A stretch of 34,296 bases of DNA. It comes from Bacteroidales bacterium UBA1751 (lineage in GTDB: Bacteria > Bacteroidota > Bacteroidia > Bacteroidales > UBA932). The number at the start of each line of letters is the position of its first letter. The stretch's first letter is position 1. A program made the translations under genes and the position numbers. Shown one piece after another: positions 1 through 8,460 of the stretch. Under the pieces are notes generated by a model. The model saw only the letters and a list, made by a program, of their open reading frames with translations, did no database searches and was not told the origin of the DNA. Location: NCBI GenBank assembly GCA_002315995.1, contig DCHN01000090.1:771-35066 (forward strand), in the 5' to 3' direction.

Positions 1-707
1 CGCAGGAAGCGGTATCCCAGGCCCTTGCCCTCAGAGGCCCCCTCAATGATGCCGGGAATATCGGCCATTACGAATGAGCGGTCATCGTAATAGTTCACAA
101 TGCCTACACTTGGCTCCATTGTGGTGAAGGCGTAATCTGCAATTTTTGGTTTTGCGGCTGATACAACGGAGAGAAGTGTGGATTTCCCTGCGTTAGGAAA
201 ACCTACCAGACCAACGTCGGCAAGAACTTTGAGCTCAAGGATGTACCACCCCTCAACCCCCTCTTCTCCTGGCTGCGAATATCTTGGCGTCTGGTTGGTG
301 GGAGTCTTGAAGTTGGTGTTGCCCAAACCTCCACGTCCGCCAGCGAGGAGAATCACCTCTTGCTTGTCTTCTGTAACTTCACAGATTACTTCACCAGTCT
401 CGGCATTCTTGGCAACGGTGCCAAGCGGTACGTCCAAATAGACGTCAGCACCATTGGCTCCGTGGCATAACTGACCGCTTCCGCTCTCACCCTCCTCGGC
501 CTTTATATGTTTGCGGTACTTCAGATGTATCAGTGTCCAGAACTGGCTGTTGCCGCGCAGGATGATATGCCCTCCGCGTCCTCCGTCGCCCCCGTCGGGA
601 CCCCCCTTGGGTACGAACTTCTCCCTCCTCAGATGCGTGCTTCCGTTTCCGCCGTTACCCGACTTGAGGTATAGTTTAACATAATCTATGAAATTGCTCT
701 CTGCCAT
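1..707 (-). CDS. obg: GTPase Obg (5' part; cut by window edge)
   Basis: Obg/CgtA is a ribosome-associated GTPase of late 50S assembly and stress control. Translating the minus strand from the ATG at 705-707 gives about 235 residues. The first 155 or so are the glycine-rich Obg fold, with runs such as KSGNGGNGS and [12 protein letters not shown] and the motif AGGRGGLGN. The G domain begins near residue 165: G1 GFPNAGKST (169-177), switch [10 protein letters not shown] (191-199) and G3 DIPG (216-219). The usual switch I is YPFTT, so the alanine is a small variation. The rest of the G domain and the C-terminus lie beyond position 1. A perfect TAnnTTTG promoter element lies about 45 nt upstream. 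The gene diverges from the ompA-like gene. Confidence 0.97.
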   Translation of the reverse strand, partial: MAESNFIDYVKLYLKSGNGGNGSTHLRREKFVPKGGPDGGDGGRGGHIILRGNSQFWTLIHLKYRKHIKAEEGESGSGQLCHGANGADVYLDVPLGTVAKNAETGEVICEVTEDKQEVILLAGGRGGLGNTNFKTPTNQTPRYSQPGEEGVEGWYILELKVLADVGLVGFPNAGKSTLLSVVSAAKPKIADYAFTTMEPSVGIVNYYDDRSFVMADIPGIIEGASEGKGLGYRFL

Positions 708-751
708 AATTGTCCAATATTTAAGCGGTTGAAAAGTGGACCTTGATTTTG

Positions 752-759
752 CAAATATA
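752..759 (-). promoter_or_regulatory. Bacteroidetes -7 element for obg
   Basis: On the minus strand this reads TATATTTG, an exact match to TAnnTTTG. Transcription would start about 4-7 nt further on, giving a leader of roughly 40 nt before the obg ATG. No clear TTTG -33 box is seen at the expected spacing. Confidence 0.6.
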
Positions 760-830
760 GCGAATCTTTGGGTTGTTCGAGTTCTTGTACGATTATATAT
801 GTATATGTGAAAAGTAATAGTAATAATATT

Positions 831-861
831 ATTGTTGTTAATTATCTTTTTTGTATCTTAG
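831..861 (+). promoter_or_regulatory. Possible promoter of the ompA-like gene
   Basis: The intergenic region 708-960 is AT-rich. ATTG at 831-834 is followed after 19 nt by TATCTTAG at 854-861, one mismatch from TAnnTTTG. An overlapping TATCTTTT at 843-850 is an alternative. Either would leave a 5' leader of about 90-105 nt, which contains a short GGCCT-TGG-AGGCC hairpin near 907-919. The exact box is uncertain. Confidence 0.35.
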
Positions 862-960
862 TGGCTTGAATTGCAGTGGCAATAATTAATCAAAAAAAAT
901 AATAAATGGCCTTGGAGGCCTCTGTAATGGGGTTTCCGGGAAAATAGAGTAACAAAATCT

Positions 961-2172
961 ATGAAAAAAATCATTTCAATTTTTGTTCTTTTGGCAGTTT
1001 GCGCATTTGCAATGCCATCTGAACTCTCTGCTCAGACAGAGACAAACCGTGATGAGAGCGGTGCAATTGTAAGAGGTTCTTACCTTACCAATGATTTCTG
1101 GGATAATTGGTTTATAGAGGGTGGCGTTGGTGCCGGTATTTACATTGGCGGCCACAACAGAGATTTCGGTAAGAGAATCCGTCCTACATTCGAGATTGGC
1201 TTCGGTAAATGGATTACCCCAAGCATTGGAGTTAGAGCTGCTTTCAACCTTGCTCCTAAGTTTACACAGTATCCATATGCAGTTGAGAACAAGTTCTACT
1301 ATTACAATGCTCACGCTGATTTCATGTGGAACCTTATGAACGCTATTGGCGGTTACAAATCAGACAGAGTTTACTCATTGATTCCTTACGTTGGTGCTGG
1401 TTATTCTCAGATAGGTGATGATCAGATGGGCGGCAAGCAGTTCTTCAGTGGTGTATCTCACGCTTTTGCTTTGGATGCTGGTATCATCAACAAATTCAGA
1501 GTATCAAGAGTAGTTGATTTGAACTTGGAGATTAGAGGTACTGCAGCAACTCATACACATGACCGTATTGCTAACAAGCATACCACAATTGACTGCCCTC
1601 TTCAGGTATTGGGAAGCATTACTTTCAACCTTGGCGGAAAACGTTTCATAAGGGCTACGACCTATGCTAATGATGCTGTTAACGCAGCTGTTGCTGGTGC
1701 TGTTGCATCAAGAGATGCTGAGCTTGCTGCTCTCAAGGCTGAGAAGGATAGACTTGCAGCTGAGAACGCAAAACTCAACGAGGAGTTGCAGAGACAGATC
1801 AAAGAGGCTCAGGAGGCTGCTGCCAAGATGAACAAGAACGGCGAGTTCCCACCAGAGTCATTCGTATTCTTCAACTTGAACAAGTCAACTCTCGATATGA
1901 AGGAGGATGCACACTTCCCTGCTTTCGTATACTATGTTAAGGAGAGCATCAAGGCTGGTAAGAAGGTTGTTCTCGTTGGTTCAGCTGACAAGAAGACCGG
2001 TTCTGCACAGACAAATATGCGTCTTTCTCAGAAACGTGTTGACAAGGTTAAGAAGATGCTTGTTGAGGAGTATGGTGTTCCAGCTGATCAGCTTGAGACA
2101 GTAGCAGAGGGTTCAACAAACAACCGCTTCGAGAAGAACGATTTGAACCGTTGCGTATACGTTAAGTTCTAA
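961..2172 (+). CDS. OmpA-family outer membrane protein
   Basis: This 403-residue protein has a clear signal peptide (MKKIISIFVLLAVCAFA, cleavage near SAQ at residues 23-25). Residues of about 45-225 form an aromatic/glycine-alternating beta-barrel region. An alanine/glutamate/lysine-rich coiled coil (about 240-282, heptads such as LAALKAEKDRLAAENAKL) leads to a C-terminal OmpA-type peptidoglycan-binding domain (about 295-403). In that domain GSADKKTGS carries the conserved aspartate and LSQKRVDKVKK the conserved arginine that hold meso-diaminopimelate in OmpA domains. The coiled coil probably spans the gap between barrel and cell wall. Highly regular codon use suggests strong expression. It stands alone between adk and obg and ends at a strong terminator. 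Confidence 0.93.
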   Translation: MKKIISIFVLLAVCAFAMPSELSAQTETNRDESGAIVRGSYLTNDFWDNWFIEGGVGAGIYIGGHNRDFGKRIRPTFEIGFGKWITPSIGVRAAFNLAPKFTQYPYAVENKFYYYNAHADFMWNLMNAIGGYKSDRVYSLIPYVGAGYSQIGDDQMGGKQFFSGVSHAFALDAGIINKFRVSRVVDLNLEIRGTAATHTHDRIANKHTTIDCPLQVLGSITFNLGGKRFIRATTYANDAVNAAVAGAVASRDAELAALKAEKDRLAAENAKLNEELQRQIKEAQEAAAKMNKNGEFPPESFVFFNLNKSTLDMKEDAHFPAFVYYVKESIKAGKKVVLVGSADKKTGSAQTNMRLSQKRVDKVKKMLVEEYGVPADQLETVAEGSTNNRFEKNDLNRCVYVKF

Positions 2173-2207
2173 ATGAACCGGGAATAATCCCGATATCATA
2201 AAAAGAA

Positions 2208-2241
2208 AGAGGCGCCCGTTAAGGCGCCTCTCTTTTTTTTT
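2208..2241. terminator. Bidirectional intrinsic terminator between ompA-like gene and adk
   Basis: A GC-rich stem (AGAGGCGCC at 2208-2216, GGCGCCTCT at 2223-2231) with a six-base loop is followed by a T-rich tract to 2241. On the minus strand the same hairpin is followed by CTTTCTTTTTA, so it can also end the hpt-adk transcript, whose last stop is at 2261. Confidence 0.92.
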
Positions 2242-2260
2242 ATTGGGGCTCTGCAGAAAG

Positions 2261-2833
2261 TTATTTCCCTTGAATCAGTTTCTCAATTTTTGAGAATATC
2301 TCCTTGATTGTACCACTGCCGTCAACTTCATGGTAAAGGCCTTTGCCTTTGTAGTAGTTTATAAGAGGCTCGGTTTTGGTGTGGTATGTATCAATCCTGG
2401 TCTGTATTGTCTCGGTCTTTGCATCATCGGCCCTGCCCTCAATATGAGCTCTGTGGGCTATTCTCTCAAAGATGAACTTGTCGTCAAGTGTGATGCATAT
2501 TGTTGAGGTTACGCTCATGCCTTTACCGGCAAGCATCTTGTCAAGGTCTTCAGCCTGTGAAACTGTTCTTGGAAAACCGTCGAAGATGAATCCTTCAGCC
2601 TGTGGAAAAGTATCAATTCTCTTCTCAATTATTGCCTCAACAACATTGTCGGGTACGAACTCACCATTGTCAATGAGTCGTTTGGCCTGCAAACCAAGCT
2701 CACTTCCCTTTGCAATCTCCTTGCGGAGAACATCACCTGTGGAAACATGTATAAAACCAAGTTCCTTTACCATTAAAGCGGCCTGGGTGCCTTTTCCTGC
2801 ACCTGGAGGGCCAAGCAGAATATAAAATTTCAT
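2261..2833 (-). CDS. adk: Adenylate kinase
   Basis: Adenylate kinase interconverts ATP + AMP and 2 ADP in the cytoplasm. The 190-residue protein has the P-loop GPPGAGKGT (8-16), the AMP-binding segment STGDVLR and the motif FDGFPRT. The LID is the short form, with no zinc-binding cysteine insertion, giving a length typical of short-LID Adk. The start ATG at 2831-2833 lies 15 nt downstream of the hpt stop, so the two purine genes form an operon from the hpt promoter. The transcript ends at the hairpin at 2208-2241. Confidence 0.97.
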   Translation of the reverse strand: MKFYILLGPPGAGKGTQAALMVKELGFIHVSTGDVLRKEIAKGSELGLQAKRLIDNGEFVPDNVVEAIIEKRIDTFPQAEGFIFDGFPRTVSQAEDLDKMLAGKGMSVTSTICITLDDKFIFERIAHRAHIEGRADDAKTETIQTRIDTYHTKTEPLINYYKGKGLYHEVDGSGTIKEIFSKIEKLIQGK

Positions 2834-2848
2834 ATTTTAAAATAAATG

Positions 2849-3403
2849 CTACTTCTCCTGTTGATCCGGGTCAAGAACATAAATATCCTTATACTGGCGA
2901 CCCTCTTCATCATAGTCAAGTCCGTAACCTACAATGAAATCGTTTGGAATTGACATGGCGTGGTAATCAATGGGAATATCCTTGCTGTATGAAGCGGGTT
3001 TGAACATCATTGTGCATACCTTCACCTCCTTGGCTCCCTCATTTGCGAGAATCTTCTCAAGCTCCTCAATGGTATTTCCTGTATCAACAATATCCTCAAC
3101 AATGATTACTTTTCTATCCTTTACCGGCTTAATAAGGCCCATGACCTGCTTGATATTTCCGGTTGACTGTGTGCCGTTGTATGACGAAACCTTTATAAAG
3201 TTAATGTCACATGTGAATGAAAGTTTCTGCACAAGTGAGGACATGAACATGAAAGAGCCTGTAAGAACGCTGAGAATCATTGGTTTCTCCCCGTTTGCCA
3301 TATCGTTGTTTATCTCCTGAGCAACTTTCTCAATTGCTGACTCTATTTGTTTGTTTGTCAAATAGAGTTTGAACCACTTGTCGTGGACTTTTATTCTATT
3401 CAT
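2849..3403 (-). CDS. hpt: Hypoxanthine phosphoribosyltransferase
   Basis: This enzyme salvages hypoxanthine (and guanine) with PRPP to form IMP/GMP. The 184-residue protein carries the type I PRTase PRPP-binding signature VEDIVDTGNT (102-111), the early LTGSFMF segment and the C-terminal GYGLDYDEEGRQ typical of Hpt. The open frame extends 17 codons upstream to 3454, but that longer start lies inside the promoter's -7 box. The ATG at 3401-3403 (MNRIKVHDKWFK) is therefore chosen. It leads the hpt-adk operon, transcribed from a full -33/-7 promoter embedded in the 3' end of the upstream PAP2 gene. Confidence 0.96.
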   Translation of the reverse strand: MNRIKVHDKWFKLYLTNKQIESAIEKVAQEINNDMANGEKPMILSVLTGSFMFMSSLVQKLSFTCDINFIKVSSYNGTQSTGNIKQVMGLIKPVKDRKVIIVEDIVDTGNTIEELEKILANEGAKEVKVCTMMFKPASYSKDIPIDYHAMSIPNDFIVGYGLDYDEEGRQYKDIYVLDPDQQEK

Positions 3404-3451
3404 ATAGATTAATGTTTGATTATCAGCTTTCCAAAGCCGCAAAAACGGCGG

Positions 3452-3483
3452 CAAAGATACACCTAATAAATGGCTTTCCCAAA
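3452..3483 (-). promoter_or_regulatory. hpt-adk promoter, consensus -33/-7
   Basis: On the minus strand TTTG (3480-3483) is followed after exactly 20 nt by TATCTTTG (3452-3459), a full match to the Bacteroidetes vegetative promoter. The -33 box and spacer lie within the last codons of the PAP2 gene. A small hairpin (GCCGC at 3436-3440 with GCGGC at 3448-3452) falls at the very start of the expected transcript. Confidence 0.75.
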
Positions 3484-4113
3484 CCTTCCAACAGCCATTT
3501 TATGGATGTACCATACAAGCATTGCGGCCACCATTCCGTAGAGTGCGCCGCATATTACATCGCCCGGAAAATGCTTGCCTACATATATTCTGCTGTACCC
3601 AACGAGAAGTGCCCAAATGAAGATAAAAATGGTGTACCATCTCTTTCTGACAAGCAGAGAGGTTATGAGAGCGAGCCCGAAGAGATTGGCGGCGTGACTG
3701 GAAACAAATCCATACAGACCCCCCGCATCTTCCAGAAGCCTTATGCTGCCGGCCAGCTCCGGGTCATGGCTTGGCCTCAACCTGCAGATAGTATATTTGA
3801 AGAACTCTGCCGATCCCCAGTCGCAAAGACCGAATGTGGCCACAACGGCAGCTACTGCGGCAATGAGCAACATCCACTTATGCTTTGTTTGAAGTTCGGC
3901 ACTATTTGCTTCGTGAAAGAATTTTCTGTAGAGAAGCCACAACATAAGCATATAGATTGGTACTCCGGTGAGTGGATGCGTAATAATTGGCATCAGGATG
4001 TCTCCCAAGCTGAAGCTGGCGCTGTTGAGTGTGGTAAAGAGGTTGCGGTCAAATTCAACCAGATTGCTGAACCAGTTGCAGGCCAATGCTGAAATCAGAA
4101 GTGCACAATTCAT
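3463..4113 (-). CDS. PAP2-family membrane phosphatase
   Basis: Type 2 phosphatidic acid phosphatases dephosphorylate lipid phosphates, for example undecaprenyl-pyrophosphate, phosphatidylglycerophosphate or lipid A phosphates; the substrate here cannot be told. All three family motifs are seen: KYTICRLRP (KX6RP), FVSSHAAN (the PSGH-type motif) and SRIYVGKHFPGD (SRX5HX3D). About five or six hydrophobic helices cover the 216 residues. The start is uncertain: the ATG at 4111-4113 is used here, and an in-frame GTG at 4129-4131 would add six residues. The gene diverges from the helix-hairpin-helix barrel gene, and its 3' end contains the hpt promoter. Confidence 0.9.
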   Translation of the reverse strand: MNCALLISALACNWFSNLVEFDRNLFTTLNSASFSLGDILMPIITHPLTGVPIYMLMLWLLYRKFFHEANSAELQTKHKWMLLIAAVAAVVATFGLCDWGSAEFFKYTICRLRPSHDPELAGSIRLLEDAGGLYGFVSSHAANLFGLALITSLLVRKRWYTIFIFIWALLVGYSRIYVGKHFPGDVICGALYGMVAAMLVWYIHKMAVGRFGKAIY

Positions 4114-4188
4114 GGGTACAAAATTAGCCACATTGCACTATTATTCAAAATATACATATTTTAATCCTTTTTTGTTTCTCAGCCTCTT

Positions 4189-4196
4189 TATCTTTG
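4189..4196 (+). promoter_or_regulatory. -7 element for the HhH barrel gene
   Basis: TATCTTTG is an exact consensus match 34 nt before the ATG at 4231. A TTTG lies at 4171-4174, but the 14-nt gap is too short for a standard -33 box, so only the -7 element is well supported. Confidence 0.5.
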
Positions 4197-4230
4197 GCTG
4201 CTCTCCCCTCTACAATATAGTAGGGTTGTT

Positions 4231-6423
4231 ATGACTGTTCATATAGCGCCAATTGCACTCTGCCTTATTATTCTCACTCTTTTTTTACCAAAGGGCGTGC
4301 TCTGTGCGCAGGAGATGTCGCAGACAGATGAGATTCAGAGGTTGGAGGAGTTTTGCAGGGAAAACATTGTGAAGCCTCTGCGCATCAATCATCTGAGCGG
4401 GAGTGAACTTGAAGGGAGTGGACTCTTTTCGCAGTGGCAGTCGGCTCTAATTGTAAACTATCGTAAGGAATCCGGCGGTATACGCTCAGCGTATGAGCTC
4501 GTTGGAGTACTTGGATGGGATACGGAAATGGTTGGGATTCTCGAAAATTACATCTCCTTTGAATTGGCTGCAAAGGGTCGCAGCGGTATGGAGTATTATA
4601 CCAAGGTGCGTGGGAAACCTTTGGAAAACTGGAGTGAAGTGAAGCAGAAAGAGGGGTACATTGGGCTTCCGGTATCATTGCTCAACAGGCTTTCAGCCTC
4701 ATCAACTCTAAAGGAGCAATACCTCCTGGACTGCGGTATAATTTTATCCAACAGCCGTGGAGAGCGTTTTGCAGATTTTATTTCAGGATATATGCAAGCA
4801 CAACTGACCTCTCACAGGCAGAGAAGAGTATATCTTCAAAAACTTGTTATTGGTGATATGTCGGTAAGATTCGGGCAGGGAGTGACTATATGGAGCAGCA
4901 GTGCGTGGAATACATACGGCTCATTGGCATCATCATCCGGTGCGGGGTATGCCAGAAGAGGTGAAGTGCTGAGCGGAAGGAACTCACAGAGCGAGGATAA
5001 TCTTCTGCGAGGGGTAGGTTGCTCGCTTGGAGTGAATCTTGGTGGAAACCAATTCAGGAGAATGGATATTACTGCGTTTGTCTCTGACCGTCTGCGTGAT
5101 GCGCGAATAGAGAATGGATTCTATACAACCCTCTCCAGTGGTGGCGACCACAGCACGCGGAGTCTCCTTGAGACAAAACATAGAATGAATGAGTTCACCA
5201 CCGGAATGAGAGTGACCCTTGAAGGAGGCACAATGTTGCGAAATGAGGAAGTGACGCAGGGATTGAACCTCAAACTTGGATTCAATGCAATTGCCTGGTT
5301 TTACAACAGATATAATGCGGCATTCCACTCCACATCAGGCAGTGACCTGAATGAGACTGCATTATATAACGAGCAGGCTGGCCATGCCGAGCAAAGTGGT
5401 TTGGAAAGCGTTGCGGCTTACAAACGGTATCAGCAGTTCGACTGGTGGCACGGTAACTTTTCTATTGACATGTATATGACCTGCAAGCGCCTGATTGTTT
5501 ACTCCGAGTGTGCGGTTGATGCTGGAGGTCATACCGCTTTTCTGGCCGGTTGCTCAACAAGGCTTGCCCAATGGGAGGTGGCGCTGCATACCCACCTCTA
5601 CAGCAAATCATATATCGCACCCTTTTCCGGCGCGCTATCCGCAACTTCTACCACCTCAAACCAGCACTCAGCATCCCTTCAGGGAACTCGCTATCTCTCT
5701 GGTAGATGGCAATTTTCCACTGCCATAGCTGCAACATATTTTCCTTGGTGCCGTTATCAGGTTCCATACTCCTCCCTTCAGCTGCGTGCAGCTGTTTGTG
5801 CAACCCTCAAGCTCCATGAAATGAGCCACACCCTTAATCTTGACTGGAGAGGAGAGCATTATATTGAAGCGGTTGTGGGTAATGTAACTGGAGGTGGTAC
5901 CAATGGTGATGAGGGCAAAACAACCAACAGGTTCAAAGCAAAACTATCGTCATCGTATGAACTCTTTAAAGGGAGCGCCGCTCTCTTTTCGGGAACGCTT
6001 CTTTCTGCTTCTGTTTCGGCACTGGTTCCTGACATGAATTCCTTCAAAACAGATGGAAGTGCAACAGGGAATAATCTTTCAATGAGCGTTCAGGCGGGGT
6101 TGAAGTTCCCGTATCTGCTCTCTCTTACGGCTGGGGCCTTCTCAGTTCCATTGTGGAGCGGGAGACTTTACGGTCACACCTCATCCATGCCTTACGGTTC
6201 ATCTTCAATTCTGCTTTACGGGGAGGGATTCTATTATGGCCTGATGCTCAAGTTCAATGGTGCCTTTTTTCAAGTGCTGGGTACAAAACCAGGCAGCTGG
6301 ATAAACCGCTTTGCAATATGGTGCGGTGTCAGTGGGGTGAGCTACTTCAGTTCATCACTGAACCAAAAACTGGAACGTAAAGATTACCTGGATTTTGAGG
6401 TCGGACTCAGATTCAGGATGTGA
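4231..6423 (+). CDS. Outer-membrane beta-barrel protein with N-terminal helix-hairpin-helix
   Basis: The 730-residue product starts with a hydrophobic signal peptide ending near LCAQ (residues 24-27). Residues of about 33-105 resemble a ComEA-like double helix-hairpin-helix, including PLRINHLSGSEL and a second half around GGIRSAYELVGVLGW. From about residue 155 to the end the sequence alternates polar and aromatic residues (GDMSVRFGQGVTIW, LEVGLRFRM-like C-terminus ending in FEVGLRFRM), as in outer-membrane barrels. Proteins of this build occur in Bacteroidetes and are often labelled as helix-hairpin-helix or ComEA proteins. Their function is not established. Whether the HhH binds DNA or is simply a periplasmic plug is unknown. 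The gene is transcribed alone. Confidence 0.75.
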   Translation: MTVHIAPIALCLIILTLFLPKGVLCAQEMSQTDEIQRLEEFCRENIVKPLRINHLSGSELEGSGLFSQWQSALIVNYRKESGGIRSAYELVGVLGWDTEMVGILENYISFELAAKGRSGMEYYTKVRGKPLENWSEVKQKEGYIGLPVSLLNRLSASSTLKEQYLLDCGIILSNSRGERFADFISGYMQAQLTSHRQRRVYLQKLVIGDMSVRFGQGVTIWSSSAWNTYGSLASSSGAGYARRGEVLSGRNSQSEDNLLRGVGCSLGVNLGGNQFRRMDITAFVSDRLRDARIENGFYTTLSSGGDHSTRSLLETKHRMNEFTTGMRVTLEGGTMLRNEEVTQGLNLKLGFNAIAWFYNRYNAAFHSTSGSDLNETALYNEQAGHAEQSGLESVAAYKRYQQFDWWHGNFSIDMYMTCKRLIVYSECAVDAGGHTAFLAGCSTRLAQWEVALHTHLYSKSYIAPFSGALSATSTTSNQHSASLQGTRYLSGRWQFSTAIAATYFPWCRYQVPYSSLQLRAAVCATLKLHEMSHTLNLDWRGEHYIEAVVGNVTGGGTNGDEGKTTNRFKAKLSSSYELFKGSAALFSGTLLSASVSALVPDMNSFKTDGSATGNNLSMSVQAGLKFPYLLSLTAGAFSVPLWSGRLYGHTSSMPYGSSSILLYGEGFYYGLMLKFNGAFFQVLGTKPGSWINRFAIWCGVSGVSYFSSSLNQKLERKDYLDFEVGLRFRM

Positions 6424-6491
6424 AGCTGCAGATAATTTTTTCAACAGATTGAAACTTGAAATTGCAATGTAGAAATTTTCACCATAATTGT

Positions 6492-6499
6492 TAAATTTG
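6492..6499 (+). promoter_or_regulatory. -7 element for the GT39/glycogen unit
   Basis: TAAATTTG matches TAnnTTTG exactly, with no convincing TTTG 19-21 nt upstream (TTTTC at about 6476-6480 is nearest). It would give a leader of about 85 nt carrying the hairpin at 6548-6569. It is the only promoter-like element seen before the six-gene unit. Confidence 0.5.
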
Positions 6500-6547
6500 C
6501 GTGAAGTTGCACAATTCTTGTTACGCAACAGCTATGATTCGGTGAGA

Positions 6548-6569
6548 GCTTTTCTCTACGGAGAGAAGC
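6548..6569 (+). other. Leader hairpin with UACG tetraloop
   Basis: GCTTTTCTC (6548-6556) pairs with GAGAGAAGC (6561-6569) in a nine-pair stem with one G-U pair. The loop TACG is closed by C-G, which is the unusually stable cUNCGg tetraloop class. No T tract follows, so it is not a standard terminator. It ends 21 nt before the GT39 start and may affect mRNA stability or translation. Confidence 0.6.
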
Positions 6570-6590
6570 AGGATATGAAACCAAACTCTT

Positions 6591-8453
6591 ATGAACAAAC
6601 AACAGATATTCAAGTTATTACTTATAGTAAGCATATTGGCCTATTTGCCTTTTCTAGGTCTGTTTGACTACAATACCAAAGGCGAGCCAAGGGAGTCAAT
6701 AGTATCCTACTCCATGATAGAGGACGGGAACTGGATTCTTCCAAGAAACAACGGGGGCGAAATGGCTTACAAACCACCTTTCTTTCATTGGAGCGTTGCG
6801 GCTGCTTCACTTCCTGGAGGTGAAGTTACCGAATACACATCACGCTTCCCTTCGGCTGTAGCATTCATAGCCCTCATTATGTTCTGCTTCGCCTTCTTTG
6901 CAAACAACAAGTATGGAAAACAGAGCAATGCGGAGGATGTTGTGGCTGTTTCATTTGTGGCGGCGCTTATTAATCTGACATGTAACGAACTTCATAGGGC
7001 TGGAAGCAACTGCAGGGTAGACATGCTCCTTACCTTCTTTACGGTTGTAGCCATGCTGCTGCTATACAGATGGTGGGAGAGGGGTATGAGAAGAGTTCCT
7101 GTAGGCGCCATTCTCCTTATGAGTTGTGGAACTCTAACAAAGGGTCCGGTAGGTTCAATAATCCCGTGTCTTGCTGTTGGAGTCTTCCTTCTTCTCAAAG
7201 GTGTAAATTTCTGGAAAGCTCTCTGGAAACTTGTGGCCATTGGGGTGGCTTCACTTCTGATTCCAGCTGTATGGTACTATGCCGCATGGCAGCAGGGAGG
7301 GCAGGAGTTCCTTGATTTAATGGTTGAGGAGAATATTGGCAGAATGACAAACACAATGGCATATGACTCCTGCAACGAGCCTTGGCCATACAACTTCCTC
7401 ACTCTTATAATTGGATACCTGCCATACACCATATTCCTGCTTATGAGCATCTTTGCAGTTCTCTCCACCTTGAGGGGGAGAACCAGGGCAGAAGTCATTG
7501 AGAGAAAGGAGAACAGGAAGCTGGCTTACGGCAGCAGCTGCGGTTTTGCAAGATTGTGGGGGAAGGTAGTAAGGTGGGTCCGAGGCCTCGACAGCATGGA
7601 ACTCTTCTCCCTTACATCAATTGTGGTCATCTTCATATTCTACTGCATACCTCAGAGCAAGAGAAGCGTCTATTTGATGCCAATATACCCATTCATCAGC
7701 TGGTTCATAGCCAAATATATGTTCTGGCTTGCCAACAGGAAGAAGAGGGTTATAGTTCATTTCAACTCCTTCCTTGCTGTGCTGGTGCTTCTGGTAAGTG
7801 CAGTTTTCATTGCGGTGAAGTGCGGAGCAGTTTCTGACACTATCTTCAGTGGAAAACATGCGGCATCAAACATAGCAATGCTGCACTCAATTAAGGCAAT
7901 TGGCAGCGGTTTTACCCTTAGAAGCGTGGTTGAGTGGTTCTGCATAGCCCTCAGTGTTGTAATCAGTGCAAATTGGTTCAGATTCAGGATTAAACGCGAG
8001 TCAGAGGGAAATACAGACCGTGACATCTCATACAAGGGTTATGTGTACTATATGATGACCATTGTGGTTGCCACATACTTTGCCGTTGATGCAGCGTACA
8101 AACCTGCCGCTCTCAACGCAAAGAGTGTGAAGCCGCTGGCCGGCGAACTCAGAACACTCTGCCCGGAATCGGAGGGAAAGATGTATGAATACATTGAACT
8201 CGGTGAAACGGCGCTGGGCGATCCTCTTCACTATTTTGAGCTCAACTTCTATTTGGGTAACGTTATTGAGAACTTCAAGAAGAGCCAGCCTCACAATGGC
8301 TTCCTGCTTATTGGAGTGAAGGATGCCGAACTCAGATTGCCTGAATTCGAGAGGAATGGATACTCTTTTGAACTTATATATACCTCCGACCGCAAGGTGG
8401 CCGGGCAGATAATGAACGTATATAGGATATCGCGGGCGGAGCAATGCAAATGA
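6591..8453 (+). CDS. ArnT/PMT-like family 39 glycosyltransferase
   Basis: This is a 620-residue polytopic membrane protein. The first periplasmic loop shows the GT39 pattern: an acidic GEPRESIVSYSM segment (residues 31-42), DGNWILP, and KPPFFHW (62-68), as in ArnT and protein mannosyltransferases that take sugars from polyprenyl phosphate. About ten to twelve hydrophobic helices follow, then a C-terminal soluble part from about residue 520. Known relatives transfer aminoarabinose to lipid A or mannose to proteins; the sugar and acceptor here are unknown. The glgB start lies 7 nt beyond its stop, so it is very likely co-transcribed with the glycogen genes. That is an unusual partnership for an envelope enzyme. 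Confidence 0.85.
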   Translation: MNKQQIFKLLLIVSILAYLPFLGLFDYNTKGEPRESIVSYSMIEDGNWILPRNNGGEMAYKPPFFHWSVAAASLPGGEVTEYTSRFPSAVAFIALIMFCFAFFANNKYGKQSNAEDVVAVSFVAALINLTCNELHRAGSNCRVDMLLTFFTVVAMLLLYRWWERGMRRVPVGAILLMSCGTLTKGPVGSIIPCLAVGVFLLLKGVNFWKALWKLVAIGVASLLIPAVWYYAAWQQGGQEFLDLMVEENIGRMTNTMAYDSCNEPWPYNFLTLIIGYLPYTIFLLMSIFAVLSTLRGRTRAEVIERKENRKLAYGSSCGFARLWGKVVRWVRGLDSMELFSLTSIVVIFIFYCIPQSKRSVYLMPIYPFISWFIAKYMFWLANRKKRVIVHFNSFLAVLVLLVSAVFIAVKCGAVSDTIFSGKHAASNIAMLHSIKAIGSGFTLRSVVEWFCIALSVVISANWFRFRIKRESEGNTDRDISYKGYVYYMMTIVVATYFAVDAAYKPAALNAKSVKPLAGELRTLCPESEGKMYEYIELGETALGDPLHYFELNFYLGNVIENFKKSQPHNGFLLIGVKDAELRLPEFERNGYSFELIYTSDRKVAGQIMNVYRISRAEQCK

Positions 8454-8460
8454 GCTGGCA

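Noticed and set aside
907..919. GGCCT-TGG-AGGCC hairpin in the ompA leader as a regulatory RNA element
   Set aside because: Only five pairs with a three-base loop; too weak to claim without comparative data.
3412..4092. 226-codon plus-strand open frame opposite the PAP2 gene
   Set aside because: All three PAP2 motifs are on the minus strand; the plus frame gives a cysteine-rich sequence with no recognisable domain.
4139..4170. -7 box for the PAP2 gene (TATATTTTG on minus strand)
   Set aside because: It has one base too many between TA and TTTG and no -33 partner, so it is not listed as a promoter.
8028..8444. Long minus-strand open frame inside the GT39 gene
   Set aside because: It is the shadow of a well-supported membrane protein and has no family-like motif or start signal. 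The same applies to 8374-8895 and 15329-15934.
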